Of a DNA stretch of 8,137 bases, positions 1-6,053 are shown in pieces. The position numbers and the translations under genes are program-made. Source of the stretch: Ignavibacteriales bacterium (GTDB taxonomy: Bacteria; Bacteroidota; Ignavibacteria; Ignavibacteriales; Ignavibacteriaceae); contig JAGUXE010000073.1 in the NCBI GenBank assembly GCA_020061995.1, forward strand, positions 1 to 8,137. The letters are read 5' to 3'. The notes under the pieces were generated by a model. That model was not told the origin of the DNA, did not search any database, and worked only from the letters and a program-made list of their open reading frames with translations. Numbering within the stretch: position 1 is the stretch's first letter; each line of letters opens with the position of its first letter.

Positions 1-108
1 GGCTGTATCGAATGCCTGGCGCATAATTGCGTAAAGGGCTTTATTTGTCTTAAGGCAATAACTGTAGATGATGTTGTAAACGCCGCGGATTCGATTTTGA
101 AAAACTAA
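1..108 (+). CDS. C-terminal fragment of a probable glycosyltransferase family 9 (heptosyltransferase-like) protein
   Basis: The window opens inside a reading frame of 35 codons ending at TAA 106-108; its start lies to the left. The fragment has a cysteine pattern C-x2-C-x4-C-x5-C followed by LKAITVDDVV and a short helix (AADSILKN). ADP-heptose:LPS heptosyltransferase-like GT9 proteins commonly end this way, with a small Cys-rich knot and then an I-(T/S)-V-x-x-V helix. Such enzymes add sugars to the lipopolysaccharide core at the inner face of the cytoplasmic membrane. With only 35 residues the assignment rests on this terminal pattern. The gene is separated from gspE by 160 bp with candidate promoters, so it is probably a different transcription unit. 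Confidence 0.55.
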   Translation, partial: GCIECLAHNCVKGFICLKAITVDDVVNAADSILKN

Positions 109-159
109 TGCGAAAATGGGGTCAGAATTATTTTTATGAAATTCAAGGTTAGGGATGTG

Positions 160-189
160 TTGACATTGGATTGGAAAAAACGGGATAGT
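160..189 (+). promoter_or_regulatory. Candidate sigma-70-type promoter for the gsp operon (P1)
   Basis: A perfect -35 hexamer TTGACA (160-165) is followed after 18 bp by GATAGT (184-189), which matches the -10 consensus at four of six positions. It lies about 80 bp upstream of the gspE start and is the best -35 in the intergenic region. Spacing is one base longer than optimal and the -10 is imperfect, so the call is tentative. Confidence 0.35.
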
Positions 190-192
190 TTC

Positions 193-221
193 ATTACTTT
201 TTAAATCTTATAAAGTATAAT
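193..221 (+). promoter_or_regulatory. Candidate sigma-70-type promoter for the gsp operon (P2)
   Basis: An exact TATAAT (216-221) lies 47 bp before the gspE ATG. The hexamer 17 bp upstream, ATTACT (193-198), is a poor -35. In DNA this AT-rich a TATAAT can occur by chance, so P2 is an alternative or second start to P1 rather than an independent call. Confidence 0.28.
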
Positions 222-268
222 TTTTATAGATAACTATTATTAATTAAGATAAAAACGTATAGGAAAAT

Positions 269-1987
269 ATGCCAAGAAAAGATGATATCCTAATTGGCCA
301 GATGCTTATTGATGAAGGAGTAATTACACCCGAGCAATTAGAAGCCGGACTTAACGAGCAAGAAAAGACAGGTGAATTTATCTGTACCGCTTTAGTAAAG
401 CTAGGCTTTGCCTCTGAAGAAAAAGTCTTTAATATACTCTCCAAGCAATTAAACATTACCTACGTAAAATTAAAAGATATGGATATAGGGCCTTTGATTA
501 TCCAGAAAGTTCCCGCAAAATTCGCCAGTCACTATAAAATCATACCTTTAGAATTTAAAGATAATATATTAACCATTGTCATGACCGACCCTTTGGATGT
601 GCGTATTTTAGATGATATAAAATTGCTATTGGGTCTGGAAGTAAAAGGGGTATTGGCGAATGAATTAGAAATTCAGGAAGCTATACGTAAATATTATGGT
701 GTGGGTGCTGAAACATTAGAAAGCATAATTGCACAAAAACTTTCCGCGCAAGAATTAAAAATGGAAACAGAAAAAGCCGAAGATTTAGAGGTTTTAGCAG
801 AGGATGCATCCATTATAAAATTTGTGAATCAGATATTATCTGAAGCGGTTAAAGAAAGGGCAACCGATATTCATCTTGAGCCATTTCAGAATGAGTTGCG
901 CACAAGATTTCGAATTGATGGTGTGCTTTATGCTATAAATATACCTGAAACCATAAAATATTTTCATCTGGCAATTGTATCACGCATTAAGATTATTGCA
1001 CATCTAAATATTGCTGAGCATCGTCTGCCCCAGGATGGCAGAATAAAAATAAAGGTTGACGAAGAAGAGCTGGATTTGCGTGTTTCAATTTTACCCACAG
1101 CATTTGGCGAAGCAGTGCATATAAGAATATTAAGCCCGAAATTCTTTCTGGAATTAGAAAAATTAGGGTTTTTACCCGAGGACTTAAAGATTATTGAAAA
1201 TGTAATCACCAAACCTCATGGTATTATCTTTGTTACCGGTCCAACTGGCTCAGGAAAATCTACAACTTTATATGCTTGTCTTTCCCGTATAAATTCTAAT
1301 GCAGTAAAGATTATTACTATTGAAGACCCCATTGAATATCAGTTAAGAGGCGTAAACCAACTACAGGTCGCCCCACAAATTGGATTTAATTTTGCTACTG
1401 CTTTAAGGCATATGTTAAGGCATGACCCAGATGTAATGATGGTAGGAGAAGTCAGAGACTATGAAACCGCGGAAATCGCTATCAGGGCAGCATTAACTGG
1501 TCACCTGGTCTTTTCTACATTACATACCAATGATGCTAGTGGCGCAGTAACCCGACTCCTGGATATGGGCATTGAGCCGTTTTTGCTATCTTCTTCTTCA
1601 GAATGTCTTATTGCGCAAAGGCTTGTACGTCTTATTTGCCCTAAATGTAAAACGCAGATAAAACCTAGAAAAGAAGTTATAGACCAAATAAAAAACGAGA
1701 TAAAACTCGATACCCAAGAAATATTACTTTTTGAAGGCAAGGGTTGTGAACATTGCCGGTTTACCGGATATCGTGGACGCACGGGAATTTATGAAATTTT
1801 AACTATAACTCAAGCCATCAGAGAGCTAATCTTGGAGCGGGCATCTAGCCAGAGAATAAAACAGAATGCCATTTCGCAAGGTATGCGTATATTGCGTCAG
1901 GATGGCTTACAGAAAGTTCTCAGAGGTCTTACTACTTTTACTGAGGTCGTACGTGTAACCCAACAGGAAGAACTACCTGAAGAATAA
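269..1987 (+). CDS. gspE: Type II secretion system ATPase GspE
   Basis: This 572-residue protein is the cytoplasmic hexameric ATPase that powers pseudopilus assembly. Residues about 1-150 form an MshEN/T2SSE N-terminal domain. The catalytic core follows: RLPQDGR (252-258), Walker A GPTGSGKST (324-332), Asp box IEDPIEY (351-357), Walker B region DPDVMMVGEVRD (386-397) and His box GHLVFSTLHTND (411-422). A tetracysteine zinc site is intact (C457, C460, C493, C496), as in GspE and PilB but not in PilT retraction ATPases. The length is normal for GspE. The ATG at 269 is preceded by AGGA (261-264), an acceptable though close ribosome site. The stop overlaps the gspF start by one base (TAATG), implying coupled translation. 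PilB is the main alternative name; the downstream gspG-M genes favour GspE. Confidence 0.95.
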   Translation: MPRKDDILIGQMLIDEGVITPEQLEAGLNEQEKTGEFICTALVKLGFASEEKVFNILSKQLNITYVKLKDMDIGPLIIQKVPAKFASHYKIIPLEFKDNILTIVMTDPLDVRILDDIKLLLGLEVKGVLANELEIQEAIRKYYGVGAETLESIIAQKLSAQELKMETEKAEDLEVLAEDASIIKFVNQILSEAVKERATDIHLEPFQNELRTRFRIDGVLYAINIPETIKYFHLAIVSRIKIIAHLNIAEHRLPQDGRIKIKVDEEELDLRVSILPTAFGEAVHIRILSPKFFLELEKLGFLPEDLKIIENVITKPHGIIFVTGPTGSGKSTTLYACLSRINSNAVKIITIEDPIEYQLRGVNQLQVAPQIGFNFATALRHMLRHDPDVMMVGEVRDYETAEIAIRAALTGHLVFSTLHTNDASGAVTRLLDMGIEPFLLSSSSECLIAQRLVRLICPKCKTQIKPRKEVIDQIKNEIKLDTQEILLFEGKGCEHCRFTGYRGRTGIYEILTITQAIRELILERASSQRIKQNAISQGMRILRQDGLQKVLRGLTTFTEVVRVTQQEELPEE

Positions 1988-3195
1988 TGTCAACCTATAC
2001 CTATATAGCAAAATCCACTCCCCAACAAAGCATTAAAGGCAATATAGAAGCAGATTCAGAACAGGAGGCCATAAATAAACTTACCAAAATGGGATTATTC
2101 CCCATCTCTGTATTAATTCAAAACCTGACCTTAGAAAAAACCAGAGGCTTATCTCTAAAAAAAATTGGCAATCGAGATGTAGTTATATTCACCCGACAAC
2201 TTTCTACTTTAATTGTATCGGGTGTTAATATTTTAAATGGCCTTAATATCGTAGCCAATCAGGCCCCTAACAAATATTTTAAAGCCATACTAAATGATGT
2301 CATCAATAAAATAAAGGATGGGCAATCTCTATCCAGAAGCTTAAGTAGTTATCCTGATATATTTTCTAATTTATATACTTCAACCATTCATTCAGGCGAA
2401 GTAGGTGGTCACATAGAAGTAAGTCTGAATCGCCTGGCAGATTTTTTGGAAAAGACTGAGGAGTTTAAAAACTCTATCCGCGCAAGTCTGGCTTATCCAC
2501 TTTTTGTGCTTATAGTAGGCGCGGCAACCATTGTAATTCTACTGGGTTTTGTTATTCCGAGGCTGGTAACCATGTTTGAGGATATGGGCCAAATTTTACC
2601 CTTGCCCACAAGGATATTAATTGGTCTCTCTGGATTTTTGCATACTTTTGGGTGGCTTATTTTAGGTATAATTATCTTATCTATATTTTTATTGCGCAGA
2701 TTCTTCCGAACTTGGCGAGGCAAAATCTTATGGGATAATTTCAAATTGAAACGCATAATTTTAGGTAAGATTCTTCTAAGAAGCGAGATTAGTCGCCTGA
2801 TGCGCACATTGTCCTTATTGCTTTCTAGTGGCATTACTATTATTTATTCTTTGGATATATCAATATCAGTAATTGAAAATCAGATTTTAAAACTGGAGAT
2901 GCAGAAATTCAAAGACAAGATTAATGACGGCTTAAGTTTCAGCCAATGCCTTAAAGACTCAAAATTATTCCCTCCTTTTGTAACCAACATCATTACCGTG
3001 GGAGAAGAAACCGGAACTTTAGAAAAATCCCTTCTGCGTATAGCAGATGATTACGAAAGACAGGTAGACCGTTCTTTAAAAAACCTGGTACGCTTATTAG
3101 AACCAGTGATAATTTTGGTAATGGGTTTGATTGTAGGTTTTATTGTTTTGTCAATGTTACTACCCATATTTCAGATTAATCTGATTGTTAGATGA
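1987..3195 (+). CDS. gspF: Type II secretion system inner-membrane platform protein GspF
   Basis: At 402 residues this is a standard-length GspF/PilC family protein, the polytopic platform that couples GspE to the growing pseudopilus. The N-terminus (YTYIAKS..., then EADSEQEAINKLTKMGLFP) is typical of the family. Two homologous cytoplasmic T2SSF domains are visible: about 65-170 with SGEVGGHIEVSLNRLADFLE (136-155), and about 265-370 with the matching VGEETGTLEKSLLRIADDYE (338-357). Membrane segments are predicted near 168-192, 210-238 and 372-396, the usual three-helix topology. The ATG overlaps the gspE stop by one base and has only a weak GAAGAA upstream, so it probably depends on coupling. 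A 53-bp gap containing repeats separates it from gspG. Confidence 0.95.
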   Translation: MSTYTYIAKSTPQQSIKGNIEADSEQEAINKLTKMGLFPISVLIQNLTLEKTRGLSLKKIGNRDVVIFTRQLSTLIVSGVNILNGLNIVANQAPNKYFKAILNDVINKIKDGQSLSRSLSSYPDIFSNLYTSTIHSGEVGGHIEVSLNRLADFLEKTEEFKNSIRASLAYPLFVLIVGAATIVILLGFVIPRLVTMFEDMGQILPLPTRILIGLSGFLHTFGWLILGIIILSIFLLRRFFRTWRGKILWDNFKLKRIILGKILLRSEISRLMRTLSLLLSSGITIIYSLDISISVIENQILKLEMQKFKDKINDGLSFSQCLKDSKLFPPFVTNIITVGEETGTLEKSLLRIADDYERQVDRSLKNLVRLLEPVIILVMGLIVGFIVLSMLLPIFQINLIVR

Positions 3196-3199
3196 AATA

Positions 3200-3234
3200 G
3201 TTAGCCAGTTGGCCGGTTATCCAGTTGGTCAGTT
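3200..3234 (+). repeat. Degenerate 8-bp tandem repeat array between gspF and gspG
   Basis: Four consecutive octamers, GTTAGCCA (3200-3207), GTTGGCCG (3208-3215), GTTATCCA (3216-3223) and GTTGGTCA (3224-3231), end with a partial GTT (3232-3234). The family consensus is about GTT-N-GCC-R. It begins five bases after the gspF stop and ends two bases before the gspG Shine-Dalgarno sequence. The reverse complement of the array inside gspG (3333-3367) is the same octamer family (GTTTGCCG), so the two arrays are inverted relative to one another. Confidence 0.85.
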
Positions 3235-3236
3235 AA

Positions 3237-3244
3237 AAGAGGAG
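3237..3244 (+). promoter_or_regulatory. Strong ribosome binding site of gspG
   Basis: AAGAGGAG lies four bases before the ATG at 3249. It is the best Shine-Dalgarno match in the operon; most neighbouring genes start by overlap with little or no site. This fits the need for much more major pseudopilin than other components, and it decides the long-leader start of gspG. It sits immediately 3' of the degenerate repeat array. Confidence 0.75.
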
Positions 3245-3248
3245 AAAA

Positions 3249-3734
3249 ATGCAGATAAAAAGATTTGAAAGTCTCTATGGCAAATCTAAAATGATTGGAA
3301 AATTAGCAAATGGTTTTATTAATTACTTAAAAAACCGGCAAACCGGCAAACCGGCAAACCGGCAAACAAAAAAAGGGTTTACGCTTATCGAATTAATGCT
3401 AGTGGTAATCATCATCGGCGTTCTGGCAGCAATGGTTATGCCACGCTTAGTCGGCCGTTCAGAACAGGCAAGAATTGCAGCTGCTAAAGCTGATATCAAC
3501 GCCAATATTGCCCTTGCCTTGGACATGTATGAGATGGATAATGGGCATTACCCAGATAGCCTCCAAGATTTAATGAAAAAGAGTGAGGGTGGAGGGGGAC
3601 CGTATTTGAAGAAAGAACCCAAGGACCCTTGGGGAAGGCATTATAAATATGAGAAAGGTACAGGCGATAAAGACTACAAACTCTGTTCTGACGGACCTGA
3701 TACAGGTAAAACTGAAGACGATATCTGTAATTAA
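3249..3734 (+). CDS. gspG: Type II secretion system major pseudopilin GspG, with an extended repeat-containing leader
   Basis: This 161-residue prepilin forms the shaft of the pseudopilus. The prepilin peptidase site is KKG|FTLIEL: Gly43 at -1, Phe44 at +1, Glu48 at +5, followed by the hydrophobic helix LMLVVIIIGVLAAMV. The mature part (118 residues) has the GspG C-terminal pattern DPWGRHYKY (126-134) and the SDGPDTGKTEDDI loop (147-159), the family's calcium-binding region. Cys146 and Cys160 flank that loop. The leader is 43 residues, against the usual 6-10, and residues about 29-40 are encoded by a perfect 8-bp tandem array (3333-3367). The ATG at 3249 is chosen for its strong AAGAGGAG site. 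The in-frame ATG at 3291 lacks one, and no ATG, GTG or TTG lies between it and the cleavage site. The 3' end overlaps the upstream extension of gspH. Confidence 0.93.
   Translation: MQIKRFESLYGKSKMIGKLANGFINYLKNRQTGKPANRQTKKGFTLIELMLVVIIIGVLAAMVMPRLVGRSEQARIAAAKADINANIALALDMYEMDNGHYPDSLQDLMKKSEGGGGPYLKKEPKDPWGRHYKYEKGTGDKDYKLCSDGPDTGKTEDDICN
3333..3367 (+). repeat. Perfect 8-bp tandem array inside the gspG leader (4.4 units)
   Basis: AACCGGCA is repeated exactly four times (3333-3340, 3341-3348, 3349-3356, 3357-3364), followed by a partial AAC (3365-3367). Read in the gspG frame, three units (24 bp) encode the eight-residue period NRQTGKPA. The array is flanked by A runs (six A at 3329-3334, seven A at 3368-3374). 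Gain or loss of one unit shifts the frame: loss leads to an early stop at 3485-3487, gain to one at 3394-3396 (coordinates of the present sequence). The perfection of the copies contrasts with the degenerate inverted array upstream. Confidence 0.95.
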
Positions 3735-4179
3735 AAATAAAAAAAGCGCACTCACCTTCGTTGAACTGTTTTTAGTCATAATCATCATTGGTATTTTAGT
3801 AGGTATCTCTATACCCAATTTCAGAAAGACCTTTAATAACCTCCAATTAAATAGTTTCTCCCGAGAATTGCAGTCCTTTATGAATTATCTCATCCAGCGT
3901 TCCATAGTGGAAGGAAAAATCGTCTATTTGAATATAGGAAATAAAGAATACTCTGCGCAAATACAAGATGCACCAACCCCATTTAAAACCTCTCCCCTTC
4001 CTAAGGAGGTTAAAATAGAAGTTACCAAACAAGCAGAAAGAGACAATCCGCAGATTCTTTTTTATCCTGATGGTGGAGTTGATAAAGTAACTATAAAACT
4101 AACCAATCCTGATAACCGAGAGGTCAGCTTAACCACAGAGGGTGTATTTGGAAAGGTTAAGATTAAAGCCCAAGATTAA
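3649..4179 (+). CDS. gspH: Type II secretion system minor pseudopilin GspH
   Basis: A class III signal is clear: KKSA|LTFVEL, with Ala34 at -1, Leu35 at +1 and Glu39 at +5, then the hydrophobic stretch FLVIIIIGILVGISI. The mature part is about 142 residues. Its C-terminal section (LFYPDGGVDKVTIKL ... VSLTTEGVFGKVKI) resembles the GspH/FimT beta-sandwich ending. GspH is a minor subunit near the pseudopilus tip. The start is uncertain. The only conventional in-frame start is ATG 3649, weakly supported by GGGGAAGG (3631-3638), which gives a 34-residue leader and an 86-bp overlap with gspG. A start at ATT 3730 would give a normal seven-residue leader (xKNKKSA) and overlap only the gspG stop, but it has no clear ribosome site. 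The 3' end overlaps gspI. Confidence 0.85.
   Translation: MRKVQAIKTTNSVLTDLIQVKLKTISVIKNKKSALTFVELFLVIIIIGILVGISIPNFRKTFNNLQLNSFSRELQSFMNYLIQRSIVEGKIVYLNIGNKEYSAQIQDAPTPFKTSPLPKEVKIEVTKQAERDNPQILFYPDGGVDKVTIKLTNPDNREVSLTTEGVFGKVKIKAQD
4137..4142 (+). promoter_or_regulatory. Ribosome binding site favouring a TTG start for gspI
   Basis: AGAGGG lies five bases before TTG 4148 but directly abuts or overlaps the alternative GTG 4142. The spacing therefore supports TTG as the gspI start. Confidence 0.5.
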
Positions 4180-4528
4180 AGCCTTTTCTTTATTAGAGGT
4201 AATCATTACTATGGCTATACTATCCACAGGGATTGTAGTTATTCTACAGGCACTATCCTTTTCTGCCAGAGTAACAGGACTGGCCTGTGATGTTACTAAT
4301 GCCATATTTTTAGCCGAAGACAAATTACAGAAACTGGAATTAAAATTGGAAAATGTAACCGATGTGCCCAGAGAAGGGGTTGAGAAAAACAAATTCAAAT
4401 GGAGTTATACCCTTGAGGTGGTTCCAGATGAAAATCTATTAAATAAATTAGACTTTAGTATAACCTGGCAGCGGTTAAAGAGCGAAGAAAGAATAGATTT
4501 AACTACATATCTAGTTAACCCGAAGTAA
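4148..4528 (+). CDS. gspI: Type II secretion system minor pseudopilin GspI
   Basis: This encodes a prepilin of about 126 residues with the cleavage motif KIKA|FSLLEV: Ala at -1, Phe at +1, Glu at +5. The helix VIITMAILSTGIVVILQAL follows, then TNAIFLAEDKLQKLELK, which matches the GspI pattern of a helix continuing into A-x-x-x-A-E-x-(K/R)-L. GspI is a small minor pseudopilin that with GspJ and GspK initiates the tip complex. TTG 4148 is chosen because AGAGGG is well spaced from it; GTG 4142 would add only two residues. The gene overlaps the end of gspH by 32 bp, and its stop overlaps the gspJ start by one base (TAATG). The short length is typical of GspI, and its position between H and J supports the call. 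Confidence 0.87.
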   Translation: MERLRLKPKIKAFSLLEVIITMAILSTGIVVILQALSFSARVTGLACDVTNAIFLAEDKLQKLELKLENVTDVPREGVEKNKFKWSYTLEVVPDENLLNKLDFSITWQRLKSEERIDLTTYLVNPK

Positions 4529-5121
4529 TGAGGATACGCAGGGCATTGACTCTTATAGAGCTACTTATCGCCTCAGCAATAATTGTAGTAGTGATGGTAA
4601 CTATTTATTCAGCTTTTCATTCAGGAATTTTTGGTTATCGCAATATCGAAGAAACCCTGGATATCTATCAAACTGCCAGGTCAATCTTAGGGCGTATAAA
4701 TTTAGACTTAAGGAATTCCTTTGCTTATTCTGAAGATGAAACAAAATTTGTAGGAGAAAAAAATAAGATTAGTTTTTTAACTTTGGTTGATACATATAGA
4801 CAGGATAAGATTGTGCAAGATTATGCCTTTGTTTCTTGTAAATTAGAAGATGATAATAAGCTCCTGCGCTTGTGCCGAAAAAATCAGGAAGCTTTAAAAG
4901 AAAATTCTGAAATCCAACCCGAAGAGATGGCGGATAATGTAGAAAAATTAAATTTTACTTATTTTTATTTTGATATCGCTGATAGTAAATTAAAAGAAAA
5001 GGATTCTTGGGATGATCCCAAAAATTTACCCGTAGCAGTAAAAGTGAGTTTAACCATAAAGGCTAAGATAGAACAAAGATTTGAGCGGACCATCTACCTA
5101 CCTTTAGCCAAAGTAAAATGA
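4528..5121 (+). CDS. gspJ: Type II secretion system minor pseudopilin GspJ
   Basis: This 197-residue prepilin has a short leader MRIRRA and the motif A|LTLIEL, with Glu11 at +5, then a hydrophobic helix (LLIASAIIVVVMVTIYSAF). The following region RSILGRINLDLRNSF and the C-terminal WDDPKNLPVAVKVSLTI are characteristic of GspJ, where W...LP.AV precedes the last strand. GspJ is one of the tip pseudopilins that assemble with GspI and GspK. Cys104 and Cys116 lie on what looks like a beta-hairpin (FVSCKLEDDNKLLRLC) and could pair. The ATG starts on the last base of the gspI stop and has no convincing Shine-Dalgarno sequence. The 3' end overlaps gspK by four bases (ATGA), so translation is probably coupled on both sides. 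Confidence 0.9.
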   Translation: MRIRRALTLIELLIASAIIVVVMVTIYSAFHSGIFGYRNIEETLDIYQTARSILGRINLDLRNSFAYSEDETKFVGEKNKISFLTLVDTYRQDKIVQDYAFVSCKLEDDNKLLRLCRKNQEALKENSEIQPEEMADNVEKLNFTYFYFDIADSKLKEKDSWDDPKNLPVAVKVSLTIKAKIEQRFERTIYLPLAKVK

Positions 5122-6053
5122 TAGGCAAAAAATCTCAGGTAGTAATTATCAGTCTCTGGATTTTGGTAATTCTTACTATTCTAGCCATTAGTGTTGCTCA
5201 TCGAGTAGCTATGGCATTACGGCTTAGTCGGTATCAGAGAGACAAAATAAGGGCATTGTATTTGGCAAAAGCTGGGATAAATCGAGCAATTGCAGAATTA
5301 GAAAAGGATAAAGATAATAATAATTACGATGCACTTAATGAAAAATGGGCAGATAATAAAGATACCTTTGAAAAAATTTTACTTAACAATAATCCAGATG
5401 AATTTGCTACAGTAAGTTATACGGTTGAAGAGAACGGAAAAGAAGAAACCCAGTTTGGCATGATTGATGAAGAAAGAAAAATAAATATTAATGAGGCAGA
5501 TTCAGGATTACTCCTGACTCTATTAAGTAAAATCGGGGTTAGCAATTCTTCTGAAATTGCTAATAATATTTGTGCCTGGAGGGGAGGAAAGGATTTTACT
5601 AATATAGCGGAGTTAATTCTAGTAAAGGGCTTAAGGGATATTGACCTTGGGATATATGAAAAACTTAAAAATCTAATTACTGTTTGGGGAAGTGGAAAGG
5701 TAAATATTAATACTGCAGACCGTTATGTCTTAGAGATTTTGATGGAGTACTGTAGAAAACAATTACAAAATCAAAATATCAGTGAGAATAACCCTGGAGA
5801 TTTAGCTGAAAGGGTTATTCAGTTACGTCCATTTGATAGCATTGGTGACTTACAGACAAAATTAACAAATCAGGGAAGTTTAGATTCAAGTCAGATTAAT
5901 ATTCTTAATGAACTATATAAAGTGATAGATTTTAAATCTGCTTGCTTTTATATTAGGTCTAACGGTAAAATTGGAAATAGTAATCTGGGTTCTAAGATTT
6001 ATTGTATATTTGACCGAGATAAAAAAAACATAACTTACTGGCATGAAAGCTAA
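5118..6053 (+). CDS. gspK: Type II secretion system tip pseudopilin GspK
   Basis: At 311 residues this has the usual length of GspK, the large minor pseudopilin capping the tip. A short charged N-terminus (MIGKKS) is followed by the helix VVIISLWILVILTILAISVA and then RALYLAKAGINRAIAEL, a standard GspK/PilX-like segment. Family signatures are GMIDEERKININEAD (114-128) and GKVNINTAD (193-201), each heading a helix-hairpin-helix-like repeat; AWRGGKDFTNIAEL (153-166) lies between them. As expected for GspK there is no Glu at +5. The prepilin site is odd: alignment to other GspK N-termini puts Ser6 at -1, not Gly or Ala. The start overlaps gspJ by four bases, and the end overlaps gspL by 11 bases. 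Confidence 0.92.
   Translation: MIGKKSQVVIISLWILVILTILAISVAHRVAMALRLSRYQRDKIRALYLAKAGINRAIAELEKDKDNNNYDALNEKWADNKDTFEKILLNNNPDEFATVSYTVEENGKEETQFGMIDEERKININEADSGLLLTLLSKIGVSNSSEIANNICAWRGGKDFTNIAELILVKGLRDIDLGIYEKLKNLITVWGSGKVNINTADRYVLEILMEYCRKQLQNQNISENNPGDLAERVIQLRPFDSIGDLQTKLTNQGSLDSSQINILNELYKVIDFKSACFYIRSNGKIGNSNLGSKIYCIFDRDKKNITYWHES

Noticed and set aside
108..152. 14-codon ORF (MRKWGQNYFYEIQG) starting on the last base of the GT9 stop
   Set aside because: It is very short, has no ribosome site and overlaps the GGGGTCAGA-type motif; most likely chance.
1501..1782. 93-codon minus-strand open frame opposite gspE
   Set aside because: It is a shadow of the conserved GspE catalytic core, which fully explains the sequence; composition is not protein-like.
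2493..2834. 113-codon minus-strand open frame opposite gspF
   Set aside because: It lies wholly antisense to GspF membrane segments, has no ribosome site or recognisable motif.
3172..3183. Perfect 12-bp palindrome CAGATTAATCTG near the end of gspF
   Set aside because: It lies within conserved-looking coding sequence (FQINLIV), and a window of this size and composition should hold one or two such palindromes by chance; no operator role can be supported.
3200..3367. CRISPR array
   Set aside because: The repeats are contiguous 8-bp units without spacers, far shorter than CRISPR repeats, and no cas genes are present.
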